Below are positions 1 to 12,650 of a stretch of DNA of 64,000 bases, piece by piece; the first letter of the stretch is position 1; every line of letters begins with the position of its first letter. Origin of the DNA: Monomorium pharaonis (lineage: Eukaryota > Arthropoda > Insecta > Hymenoptera > Formicidae); assembly GCF_013373865.1 (NCBI RefSeq), contig NC_050475.1, forward strand, positions 5,595,001 to 5,659,000, read 5' to 3'. A program made the translations under genes and the position numbers. The notes under the pieces were generated by a model, which saw only the letters and a list, made by a program, of their open reading frames with translations, had not been told where the DNA came from and did not search any database.

Positions 1-1655
1 AGGCTGAGAGGCGAGATTACAAAAGGAGAGCGTCAACCCTTAACGCCGCACACACTGTCTGCCTCTTTAGACAGCGAAAAAATGCTTCGCGGACACACAA
101 AATTGTCAGCAAAGATTGTATTTTCTTTTTAACGATTAGTTTTGGGATGCGCCGATATTGTAAAAGCGCAAACCGTGATGCCATTAATACACGAATTTCC
201 GTACTGAGTTCTCATGAGTACTCAGCTATAATAACTGTTGAATATATACGATATTCAGAGAAATTTAATACTAGGCAATCAAAACCTTACAAAATGACTG
301 GTTCCAGATTTTTAGATTAAATTATAAAAACTATTAAGGTGATAAGATGATAAAGTTTTTATCGGATTTTTTATTTCTAGATTAAATGTTGAAGAAATCA
401 AAAGTAATAATAAATATGTGAAGAAGTTAAAAATAAAAATAAAGAATGGTAGAAATTTTTAGATACATTTATGTCGGTTATTTTAGTATTAAGCAATATT
501 TTCATATTAGCAGATCTTCCAGTAACTTATATATAATGTAAAATAACAATTACATAATTACATAAATTTACTATATATACAGTTATATTAACTTCATTGA
601 TTTTAATTAATAATAATCTATATTTTCTATTATAATAAACTTATTGTTATAATAAACTTTAATACACATTATATAATATTTTTTAACAAAATACATATAT
701 ATTACAAACAGAATTCTTCTCAAATGCGCATACATATATTCTCAAATTTTAATAGATACTGTATATTTCGTGTTAATTAAAATGTCATGAGTTCTTAGAA
801 TTTCGAGTCTTAGTATTCGAAGTGCCAAAAAATCGGATTCTCGGAAATCATCAGAAATTATTGTGTTTTTAAAGGCGACAGATACTTACATTTTTAAAAA
901 ACTTATATAGTTAAAAGAACCACGGGATACCAGTTTGCTCCAACAACACGCTCGAAAGTTTCAATCATTATTTTAGAAGTATCTTGCACAATATCTTTCC
1001 GCAAAGGATATTGTCCGTCGTCTCACGACAATGTTGAACGTATCCGCGTGGCAGGCTCACGTACCTTCGCAGTGACGGTGGAGCAAAATTATTGAAACGT
1101 TCTTCACGCTGTGCGCGAACGCACACGCACAGGGAGCGCGTATATGGATACGCAACACGTGGATGCGTGCCGCGCGCACGAAATGGCATTGTCGTAAAAT
1201 CGCGGGCGTGTATGAATCCTATCTGGAAGCCGAGGCGTTGTAGCGAGACCACAAAGGAGGAGAGGCTCGCGCATCAGGAGGACCGGACGGGTTAAGAGTC
1301 TGCCTGGAAGAACCATTGTCGCTCCTGGATATGAGAAGAATAAGAGCTGCTTTTCTGAACAACGAAAGAGCTGACCTTCTCTCGTGATTTATGACATTAA
1401 TATTGCAAATAAGAAAAAAACTAGACTTTGTACCTACTTGCGGAGGACTATTCTTGCTACGTTTCGCAGCAGTAATATTGCAATTTTAACTGCAATTGTC
1501 AAAGTACACCGTAGTTTAATACACATCTCATTACCTTCTTATTTTACTACTTAAATTCATTAATTGTCGTGTTGCAGTTGAAAAAGAGAAAGGCAGGGCT
1601 CGCAGTTTACATAAAAAGATGTCGAAACAAGCACATTGATGGCAGTAAAATCATC

Positions 1656-1694
1656 CCGATGAGACTGTCGGGTTCTCATCGGTTTTTTTTTTTT
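1656..1694 (+). other. 9-bp perfect stem-loop followed by a run of 12 T
   Basis: Arm 1656-1664 (CCGATGAGA) is the exact reverse complement of arm 1674-1682 (TCTCATCGG), with a 9-nt loop, and 12 T residues follow at once. The shape matches an intrinsic terminator or the 3' end of a Pol III transcript. No A/B box, tRNA or other RNA gene was recognised upstream, so its function is unknown and chance is possible. Confidence 0.45.
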
Positions 1695-2750
1695 AACATC
1701 GTACTTTCACTTTTCTCCGTGAGGTCTACGTAGCTGCGGTCGTAATACGCCATGAATGGAAAGGCTCGCATGCGTATAAGCCATCTTTTTCGATGCGCAA
1801 GAACGTCCCGTTAAAGAAACGATTGCACAAGAGCGAAATTCCAGGGTTGCTCCTTTATTTGCGCCGCAGCAATTTGCGTACCGTTGACGGCACTACGGAT
1901 CGTGGTGGCGAGATAATTTCCGTTTTTGGCGGTAAGATGATTTCCGTCTTCGTTCAAGACCTGAAATCTGTGTCGAGTCTCGAAGATAATTTCCCATTAT
2001 TTCAAATAACGACAGAATTCAAACCTTCTTAAAAAATATTTAAATACAATTTTGGAAAAAAATTATTTCTGAGAGTTCTAATCTCTCGATTGACATCGAA
2101 TAATATAATTATTCTTAATTATAAGAATTTATCACAAACACAATTCACACGCTCACATTTTTGTTTGTATTGAGATTACACTCGTGGAAAGAATGGTTTT
2201 TGTTAAAGCATCTGAAAATTTAGTTGGATACCGACAACAATTTGATTAGATCATAAAAATAATTATATTGGATATTAAGCAAATTAATAGAGTGTCAAAC
2301 CTTGAACATATTTTATAATTATTTTGATAGTCCAACAAAATTATTTTTACATCTGTATTCACGGTTAAATTTTCAAATACTTCAAGTAACAAAATCGTTT
2401 CCTCCGTGCATTTATGCAGCAAATCTATAATTTTCAATAACGGAGTAAATAAATCGATTCGCGTTAGGGAGGAAAATGTATCGACAACCTGTGATCAATT
2501 GAATTAAAATAATACATCTCGTTGGACTCGGCATGTCGCGAGGGATTTGTAACCGAATAACTGTAAACCAGTATCTATTCTTGCCATTATACAAACACGT
2601 CGCTACCGGAGGATTGCGCTCTTTATCATTCCTTACGGGACTCGGTAAAATCGGTTCGGAAGGGAAACGATTTGTTCCTAAATTATGTTGTTCCCAGAAG
2701 TACACGCGATCTATGTAGCTTCGACCGTTCGAGCGTATCTGAATCCATCA

Positions 2751-2780
2751 CGGCGCGCGGCGCGGCGCGGCGCAACGCGG
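2751..2780. repeat. GGCGC-rich low-complexity tract
   Basis: Short run of CGCGG/GGCGC units inside a CpG-rich island, in strong contrast to the AT-rich surroundings. No function assigned. Confidence 0.5.
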
Positions 2781-5600
2781 TCTCGGTGCACGGCGGCTCG
2801 TTTCAATGTTGTTACAATGAAAATTCCAGTCGCGGGAATAATAAATACTCTAAGTAGATAAGTATACTCCGGAGAAACGTTTGCGCGCGCCCGCAGGACC
2901 GTAATATCCACCTGCTCGAACGCCGGGCATTATTCTATGCCTCTATCGATTTCGACGCAGGTGGTGAAGGTAATAAGCATCGCCATTCTCTCGCACCGTA
3001 TATATATATATGTACGTATATATAAACGCAATAATTTAATGCGATTCACTTTCGCCATTCAATGACACATCCACGCACACACGCGCGAGCAGATGTGCAA
3101 CGGCCACAAAACGTATGCTCATTCCGCGTTATTATTCCTCGAACAATCGACTAATTTTTATTGCGCCTGATGGTATCTAAACAAACTGTCTAGCTAAATC
3201 AAAGCTGCAAACGTTTTAGGCCTATAGCGTTTCTTTATTTGAAATGTTGGCCTCCTCTTTTTGTCTATTTTGAATAGCTCTTCATATTCCCTCTTTTATA
3301 CCGCGATAATATATAAGTCAGACGTCTATATAAATTGTACGTTCGTTACTTGCTTCCATTTAATATTTTATTCTCAAATCGCGTGCATTGTTTTATCTCT
3401 TCTGTAATATCCTTCGTGTGTAGGCAGGCACGCGACCTTTGGCCCGACGCATAATTTACATTACACTCGAAAAGCAAATATCGCATGGAGGAGTGAGATT
3501 TATGCGCGCCTACGAAATTGCAGCGCGCGCGAGGGCTGAGAAATTATTTTCTTTCTCGGTCGTTACGTTTCGGTTAATACGTTCCCTCTTTTAGATTATC
3601 AAGTCGGGCAAACATACGGCCGTAAATGACGCGCGCCGGGAATGCGAGGACAAAGGAGCCGAGGAGCGGCGGCATCGCGAAGTAAGGATTTCCTGCTCTC
3701 CGGATGCGCGAGTTTCATCCTACGAGCGCGCGAGAGATCTTCGATAAGCGGAGATAACGCGCAAAACGATATCGTTCAGCAATCTCGCTCTTTTCGAGCC
3801 AGTCGCGCGATCAACTCGCGGCGGTTTAATCTCTCCCTTTGGTTTATTAATTGAACGGCCTTTACCTTTATTAAAAGTCCAGACGCCTTTATATCATAAC
3901 TGAGAAACAGACTTCTAAAGTTCTCTCCGAGGAGAAGAATGTTGCCGCGTTTTATGCCGCAAGAATAATTCGCAGTATTTTAAAGTGTACAGATTAATCT
4001 ACTTAATTGACTCATTAAAATTTAATTATTAATAGAATAATTATAATAATGCAATAATACAGACCTTATACGTAAATTACTTTTTGAATTTAATATAATT
4101 TAATAAAAATTTATACATATATTATGCATGTACTATTTTTTTTGTACATAATCTGTATAATTTTATCTCTTAAAATACGCAATTATATATGAAATTATAA
4201 ATTGTGCAAATATATAATGTTAAAAACAGCGAAATTTTCTTGATCTTTGCGCTAGAGGAAAATCAACTTCGGGTAAACAATTCCTTTTTTAAAATGTAAT
4301 GCGGTAACTCGAAAAATATTTTCAATGTATGATAATGTTCAAAATGTCTGCAACTCGGAACAGTTAGAAGGGAAACGCTTTTCATGTAGTAGCCGTCCAT
4401 TTCTTTCGCGATTCCCTGGTGGCTATCTCTTTGTGACGTAAAATGGAAAATTATTTTCTCCGCTGCGGATGCGAGCTTTTCAATGTTCTCTTTCGCCGAC
4501 TTTTTCTCAAGCGGATAAATTTAAAGATGTGGACTTAATGCGACCTAGTAAATATCCCGCTTTCACTTGCACGCTTTCGGGTTTCGAGAGATTGCCCACT
4601 GCAAAAGTGGGAGGAGATGAAACGCGAGTCTATCAGACATTGCAGAAATTTAATAATTAATTAACGCACGCTACATAATCTGATAGTGCTACGTAGGCTT
4701 ATTAATTACTCCCTCGGACTACATTTCATACAATAAATTTCTAACATCATGCATATCGAACTTTGTAATTAAACTTCTTTTAACTAATCTTATCGAAAGC
4801 GTAATGCTTCTTTTACATATTTTACTACTTATCCGTACACTTCCAAATGATATTAACAATAAACGATCTTTTTGTTAATAATTATAAATCATTATTTTAT
4901 ATCTTGTTATAATTTACGATATTTCATGAATTATATTCGGTGTAAAAAATTTATTTGTTTTATAAAATATATGTAAAGTAGAGAGTGTATAATTAAAAGA
5001 AAAATTACAATTTCATATACAGAGAACCGTCAACTGTAACATTAAAAACATATAGATTATTCTACTTACATTTGAATATCTTTATATAGTTCAAACATAA
5101 ATTTTTTATTAATTTAAAAGTAATTTAAGTTTTACTTTTGATATTAAATTGCCTTTTGTAATACTTATTTGCAAATTTGATGGGAGGAAGTAGTATGACG
5201 AATTAAATCAAATTTTGTACGTATAATAAAACGCTAATAAAAATATGCAAGTTATTAGAAGTCAATTTTTTGTTTTTTTTTTCTTTGCAGTTGGTTTTAG
5301 AACTAAAATGCGGACGTTCACGATCAAAATTTGTTGTCGTTGGAAAGAAGAACAAAATTTTAGAAGCCTTTTTAAAATTTCGATAACTCTGTGCTGGCGC
5401 TGTAGATCCAAAACAATCTTAAAACGTGCCTTCTCTGCTCGGGAATGTCGGTTTTCGCGGTCGAGAGAAAGCGGACAGCCGCGGGAGACACTTCGTGCAT
5501 ATATTCGTGCAAACGTAACAAACGTAATTATCTCATTATTGCATAAAGAGGTATTTTTCGAAGGACGCGGCGAACCGTAAAACTCGGAACGCGAAGCTGG

Positions 5601-5653
5601 GCGATGCGATGCGATACGATGCGATGGCGATGGCGATGGCGAGATGGCGATGG
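5601..5653. repeat. GCGATG hexanucleotide microsatellite
   Basis: Imperfect tandem copies of GCGATG, shifting to GGCGAT in the right half. It lies in a GC-richer island between about 5.4 and 6.0 kb and keeps several frames open, which explains the overlapping open frames there. Confidence 0.75.
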
Positions 5654-6951
5654 TCGTAAATTGCATACACTGTGAACGATGCACTTCTGGCAAAAATGCC
5701 GCAGGGTTCGGTTACAGCGGCCGCGCGCTAAAAAAGGACGAGACGAGGCGCGGTTAGATGGAGGAACCCGAACGAGCCCAGGGTCAATAACATACGTTTT
5801 GACTTCGGCTTCCTTTTTCTTCGCGAGATAATTCGAGGGCGGGCACGCAGCCTCCGGGCGAAGAATGCTCTTTCGTGCCGACGACGCGTAGTATATATCG
5901 TGCCTCGCGCATCCGACGAGAGATACAATGACATTCAACCGCGTGTACCCTGACACGAGTAATTGCCCTCTCAATTATTGACGAGCGTACCTGTGTGTGC
6001 AGTACGCGCAAAATGAATAACACGATCGTTTACTATAGCGCAATTATTTACGATCGGTGTTCGAAGTCGCGGCGAGAAAAGATATGAATGACATTAAAGC
6101 ACTGTATACCTAGGTACATCAGGCAGATAAATCACCATGTTTTATCATGCATTCTGGTAGCGGTTATTTGAAATAATGACTCACGTAGAGCTTTCCGCAA
6201 ATTATAAAATTATATTTATGTAAGTGATTTAGAATAGGGGCTCCCGAGAAGATAAGAAAAGCGTAGTTACAACTTTTATAAAATAATAACCCACGTTGAC
6301 GAGAGAGAAGGAAAAAGAAAATTGACAAGATAATTTTGCTTTCGGAATAATTTAAGAGCACTTTCATACAAATTTACTTCAGTTATTAAATGCCGGATTA
6401 TTATTAATATTTAATTTAATGATAAAAATACTACCGTAATTTAAATTTTACTCTATTTATTGTACATTTCTCCTCTTTTCCTTTGAGAGCAAGTACTAAT
6501 AATACCTTTTCTCAGAGCTGAAAAAAATTCATAGAACTCTTGCCGACTTTCTTGCCAGCTCTCTTCATAGATACCGATTATCGTGCCTATATAGCGCTTA
6601 ATTGAAAAAAAAAAAATTATATGATCCTGTACTGTAATTGCACCCTGTTGCTCGTCTTCTAACAAATGAGCATCGAACAGCTTTCAGCATTGGAGGAACG
6701 GACGACTCGCGTAAACAATTATTAATAGCCGTAGGAATCTTGCTGAATCAGGGAAGACAATTGTGTAACGTGGATACCCATACTATTTCTCGCGCGTTTT
6801 GCGGGAGTGACGCGGCTGCATTGTTCCTCGAGGACGTGACTTCCTCGTGCCTTTGTGGCTTCGCTCGCACTGTGCCTCGCACGCGATACCATTCGATGCG
6901 GCTTTCGTGTTTGCTATTCTCGTTACGTCGCGGGCAAAACAATCGCAGGTA

Positions 6952-6962
6952 CCCCCCCCCCC
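6952..6962. repeat. Poly-C tract
   Basis: Uninterrupted run of 11 C. A simple length-variable homopolymer with no gene attached. Confidence 0.7.
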
Positions 6963-9900
6963 TCGATAAGCTCGATCGGCTCGATGCTAAACGTGATCAG
7001 TGATAACTATCTGCACATTTTCAATGTGTGTTGTCCTACATCTCATCCTTGTCCCTCGCAGAGTTAGTTGCGTTAGAGGTGAATCCTTGAATCTATTATC
7101 CTCGGTCCGGATGAGTGGCCGAGGGGCAAACGACCTTTAGAACGCGGATATAATGCGGGGAAGAAAAAAAAATCTTGAAAAAAAAAATATTAACGGGTGA
7201 GATTTATATGTCGGCAGAGATAAATCTAATTTAAGTGGTAGACAGTTACTACAAAATGCTAATCAATTGGAGACTAAGAAATTATAACTTAACCGCTCAA
7301 ACGCGGTGGTAAATTTGTACAAGCACAGGGCTCATGTGTTAACGTTGAAGCGTGATTTATCGTATTCGATTATCCAACATTTCTAATGGTAATTAACTGC
7401 GCTCATTAAGAGATAACGTATTTTATTGAAGTGATCTTTATTAGTAACGAGACTCATCATGAGGAGAAATGCATCGGGGAATTGAAAAAAGAATGTATGA
7501 ATGTACCCGAAGGCTACACCAATTATTATATATTATCTACTGGCAATAAATATCACATGCATACATTTTACTCAATTTTACTGTATTGAATTTATATCAT
7601 AGTTTGAAATTAAAATATTGGGATGTTTATTTAACTTTACAATTTATTTCAAGCCGATTGCGTATTGTCAGGATTATCAGGATCCCATACGCTCTCCAAC
7701 CTCCATTTGTTTTATCCTTCGCACCTGTTTTCTAGTTGATTGCTTCTTGTAACTGTTATTTTATTGTTATTATATATACTATTAATAGAGTCAAGCATGA
7801 TAATTGAGATCTCGGGGTTAATAAAATAATGAAACGATTCTTCACGATAAAATCAGTTGAGTTCGAGTTTTATGGTTTCGTTAAACTTTTTTATTCTAAC
7901 CACAGGTTATTAGAATCAGCCTATCCATGAGTTTCTCCAACAATGCTGAAATATATAAAATGTAGAATAATTTAAATTTACCGATAAATACCACTTGAAG
8001 TCACAGACGGCTCTCTCGTTATATCTTTCCCCTTGTCCCTTACATCCTGTTACGTCTCGGCCCTTATTTATCGGAAGACACGTCGCCGACAGCCGAAAGT
8101 CTCCGATTGCCAATCCGACCGGGAGAGAAACGATCCTGCTGTTCCTGTTTCTGCGGCTCGCGCGAGCGAGTGCACCCGGGACTGGGTGTGTGCGCTCGGA
8201 ATGCGCTGAAACATTGCGGCCACGAGAGCGGCCGGGGATTAAATCTTGATGCATTGCCGTTATCCACGCGTGAATTTTTGCGCGCGGGCATTAGAGCCAC
8301 GGCGAAAAAGTTATCAATTTATTGCACGCGCGGCGTCGATACGCGATAACGCTCGCGCGCAACCCCTCCCGGCGAATTATTAATTGCCGGCCCGATCGCA
8401 ATTGTTGTACCAAACGAGTTCCCGCGTCCTCGCTGGTTGTTTGCGTTGTATAACCGCGCTTATCGCGATCGGCCGTCACGGTGTCCCTTAGGTGTATCTT
8501 AAAAGCGTTGTTGCCTACGCTCGCGACGCTTTGCAATAATTTATTAATAAAATCTGCATTTTTCTACACATAAGCATCTCTCTCCCTCGCCCCTCGTCAG
8601 ATTTGATATTTTTCTCTGCCGTGCAATTACCTAGGGACGCGAAATCAAAGCCAAAGTAATTTGATTTTGAGACAAAACTGATTCGAAGTCAGATTTTTCA
8701 TATGACGAGAAATTGACGACAACGCAGGAAATTATACTGCGGCATAATAATTAGCGATCAAAATTATATCAGATTTTTTTATCCTTATGAAATCTGATTT
8801 TTATGTCTGATTCCTATGTGTAATTTCGATATTATTCTCTTGTAGATATAATTTTTTAGTTTATTAATTAATTATGAGTGGCTTTTTAGCCTTTTAATTT
8901 GTTTTATATAATTATAAGTAGGGTGATATAAGTTTAATTCATTAAATTCTCATTTTATCTACGCATAATTTTTATTTGCTCACCTTGAATTATGATTTAT
9001 TACTACGTTCTGACATAATTGCAATATTAGTTTAATTGATTGAATTCTTATTATGCTTATATGACAGGCAATAGATAACAAGGCAATAAGTGCAACCTTG
9101 TATACCTCTATCTGATACTTTGATGGATGATTATTATGGTTAATCAAATTGTTATGTATGGAATTTTTTAATTTTTAAATGCCAATACTGTGTAACGAAA
9201 AGAAAAAGTTATGTAAAATATTCAATATTTAATAAATGTATTTTATCATAAGTGACGCTTTCAACATTTTCATAATGACATAGTAAAAATACGTTATGCT
9301 AGATTCACCATATTGCCATTTTGACTGTAAAGTATTCCTTGGGTATCCATTCCTTCGGCTAAATCCTTACGATTGTAATGGAATGACGAAAGATTGGGAG
9401 CCACTGGCATTCGCATTCCTTGCGATATTTCCACGTGCCACGTTCGATTTTGGTCGGACCAGTTTCGTGCGGAATCCGGCGTGCACGTTTATCCGACCGA
9501 CTGGCTGGTCAGTTCACTAATGCGTCTTCTATTGTACGCGTTGCTGTTAGGTGATGTCATTCCGTATGTTATTTCAAGCTTATCCATTCATACCTCGCAT
9601 TTTTATGAAAAACCTCTCGCGTGGACGGCTAAGTTGAACGACGGGAAATTACCGTGTGACTAGTCTAAGTTGTTTAGCCGCTGGTCAATAATTGGCGCAC
9701 GCATGATATTTATAATATATAGAATACTTCAGATGTGGAGGATAAGAGAGTCCAGTTTAACAGGCGGAACTGATGTTTCCGACCGCGGCGCGCTTCGTAC
9801 CCGTTGCATCGACTATAACTTTATGTAACCGTACATAATGCACATTATTGCATTAAATTATTTATTCGCCATCGAGCGAATGTTTATCGTGCATGATATG

Positions 9901-12196
9901 GATACTGCAGGAAGTTCGACCGTGCATTCCTACATTTTGCCGATTAAATGTCATACAATAGCAAGTCGCGAGCTACGCGAATACATTGTACGTTTTACCA
10001 CGTTTCAAGGTTTCGCTTTAGCGTATTGATCTCAATGAGAATATCAAATCTAGATTTTATTTCGAGTGCTCTGCTTCATTCCGCGACATTACTCGAGTTA
10101 AATTACATAGATTACAAAAGACATTTTATCGTCCCTAAGTTCTGAAGATTTGTTTTGAATAAATGTTTATTTACAAAATGCTATCATTTGTTTTTCATTA
10201 AAAACTTTTTAATTAAAAGGTTTAGTTTTTCCATAAGACTGAATATAATTTAAATTATTGTCTTCCGAAAAGTAGATTATTTTGAAATATTTTTTTTTAC
10301 TAAATGCATTACATGCATACTTTCATGATTTATATGGATTACATCTAATAATGTTAATAATAATAATTATCATTTATCTTATTGCATGATTAATGCGAAA
10401 CTCATAAATAATATGGAACTCATAAATAATATGGACTCTATGATATATGGAAATAAATATTTTGCGTAAATAATCTGACTATTTAACGGTCGGCCCATCC
10501 GTTACACAATTGTACTGGCCTTTTACATATACTTGAGCAGCACGTGATGCTAATGCGAGCTGAAAGATACTTCTTTACGTAAACGTTACGCACTTCGGGA
10601 TATCGCATAACAGTCGTACAATCTCCATCCGTCCAGACGAACAAGCGCGCGTTCGAGCAACAATGAGCGCTATTAAATTATACGCGCATAATGTCATACG
10701 TTGCGGACCGCCACAGGATACGGCTCGCAAGGTCTTACCCAACGGCGACCACGATTCTCCACGTTCGCTATCGTATACCTGTCGTCGCACACGTAGACAA
10801 AGCATCCGCCACTAATCGAGGACCGCTAAGCCGCCTTTCTTCTTCGGCGAGCAGTTCGCCCGCGAACGAAAGACTAACGACTGTTGCGAGAGCCTCTTTT
10901 CTTCGAATAACGTCGGAGCATTTAGGACTCGTGTCCTTGCCGAACGCTTACACGCGGATCTTTGTCTTGGCTCTCGCGCCCCCGGGCGATGTTGCTAGAG
11001 ATGGGTAGAACTGTACCAGCTGTAGTATAAGAAGTACATTTAATGGAAGAAGTACGTTAATGTTACTTTCCGACAATTTCGAGATACTTGGCAATCTTCT
11101 CTGAACATTTCTTACCGATATTGAATTCTTGATAACTCGTACGATAAGAGAATATTTAATAATGTAACAATCAAAGTTCGTTGCACGTAAAACTTCGTAT
11201 TTATGCTCTGGAAGTTTAATTTAATTAAAAACTTTAAATTTATCTTTTATTATCGACGCCTTGCTGCAGGAAAATAATTATTATATATATTCTTCTTTTT
11301 TTATTTAGCGCTTCTGATTCCGTGATGTCCGAAGTGCAATATAATTGCCGGTAATATCTCAACCGCTTTTAATTATAAATACAAAAATTAACCGTGAGAT
11401 TAATGCAGTGTCGTCACTTTCATTACGCCGTAATAATTGTATCTACATTCACTTGGCGATATATATCAATTTGAGATTAATATCAAGATTGTGTCACGCG
11501 CACAGGTCTCATCGCGCGTTCCTGACAGTACGAACGCGCGTTATACGCGCGTTACAAAGCGGTCCAGCCGCATGAAATTGAAAGTTAGCGTGGGCCGATA
11601 GCTACCGCCCAGACCGGTCCAAGTTTACTCGTACATTAAGTCGGTGATCCGGCCTGAGGAAATATCACTGGCTTGCGTTCGCGTCGAGTGCCCCTTAGCG
11701 GGATAGTAACGGGGGTGGAGATCGTTTTCTCGAGTCTTGCGCACGGCCCGATATCACGCGAAAAACAGCTTGGCAAACGGCGTTACGAAGAATGCAGATA
11801 ACTCGCCTCGACCGATGTAGCGATTCAAAGTAAAGGAGAGAAATACTGGCGTATTTTTGCGGTTTTCGCGCAGAGGAAAAGGAACGGCGAGTTAAAAGAA
11901 CTTGACTAAATGCCTCGTTACAAATGGCATTTCGCGACGGCAAAAATGACAAGCGAATTCCAACAGGTTTTGCCTCCCCGTAATGAACAGCGTATGACTG
12001 CTGAAGTTTGCGCTGTACATTTTTATGTCCAAGCTGACACATTAAGACCCGGTTACCTGTCAACCTGAGACCGTCTTTCCCAATCGGCATCATAGTTACG
12101 GCCATGATCTGGAACGGAATCGGCAATTGCCGGCTGGAGTTAGTTAGCCGACGCTGTTTGCGCAGTACTGACCCTGATTTAAATGTTTACGAAGAC

Positions 12197-12199
<3 letters not shown>

Positions 12200-12242
<43 letters not shown>
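12200..12242. repeat. (AG)n microsatellite
   Basis: About 21 uninterrupted AG units in the intron just upstream of the first visible ZP exon, ending roughly 170 bp before its acceptor. It creates Glu-Arg repeat open frames that are not coding. Confidence 0.9.
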
Positions 12243-12245
<3 letters not shown>

Positions 12246-12413
12246 CTCGTGTTCCTCAGGCGCGAATTATTAACGCGAAGGACGCATCGAGAGGAAATTC
12301 CACTACCGTGTCGACGGAACGCTCTCGCTCTAGAATGCGATAATTGGCTCCGTTCGTTCAGTAGCTCGGCGAACACACCCGGGGTCTAATTCCCGTTTTT
12401 GTTCTGATTGCAG

Positions 12414-12650
12414 GTCGCCGGACAATTATTGGACACGGAGTTTCAGCCGACGGTAACGGCGACGTGCAAGGGCGGCTACATGACAATTCGCGTTAATCTC
12501 AATCAGAGTTTCGTAGGCGCGGTCCATGCGCGGGACCATCGAACCCCACAGTGCATGGTGTCGGGTAATGGCACCACGCACGCTACCCTGGGCATCAATC
12601 TGTTCGCGTCGCAGGACAGTCCGGAGTATTGCGGAGTCCTCGTGAACAAC
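12414..12650 (+). CDS. ZP gene, first visible exon: start of ZP-N
   Basis: Follows a TTGCAG acceptor and ends at AAC|GTAAGT, phase 0 at both ends (79 codons). It begins with about 17 residues of linker, then CKGGYM, the usual first conserved cysteine of a ZP module. C47 and the YCGVLVNN block (C73) follow. Sequons NQS at 30 and NGT at 52 fit an extracellular domain. Confidence 0.92.

Larger units (their letters stand above)
1..12413. other. 5' flank or long 5' intron of the ZP gene; no coding exon recognised
   Basis: AT-rich DNA alternates with GC-richer islands (about 1.0-1.3, 2.7-3.8, 5.4-6.0, 8.0-8.5, 10.6-11.0 and 11.5-12.4 kb). Open frames of 60-148 codons occur in the islands on both strands, but none has a recognisable domain, a hydrophobic signal peptide or convincing flanking splice sites. 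The missing signal-peptide exon of the ZP gene must end in phase 0 before a GT donor. I looked at the GT donors that stand out on the + strand here and found no convincing candidate, so it may be very short or lie left of the window. Confidence 0.6.

Noticed and set aside
5262..5974. Overlapping open frames of 111-148 codons on both strands
   Set aside because: They follow the GCGATG repeat and GC-rich composition, overlap one another on both strands, and show no domain, signal peptide or splice context.
6638..7003. Open frame of 121 codons on the + strand
   Set aside because: No recognisable motif; ends in a poly-C-derived Pro run and overlaps an open frame on the other strand.
11695..12126. 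Open frame of 143 codons on the - strand
   Set aside because: No family signature. It lies in the GC-richer DNA just before the ZP exon and runs against the ZP gene.
12104..12389. Glu-Arg and Leu-Ser repeat open frames
   Set aside because: They are translations of the AG microsatellite.
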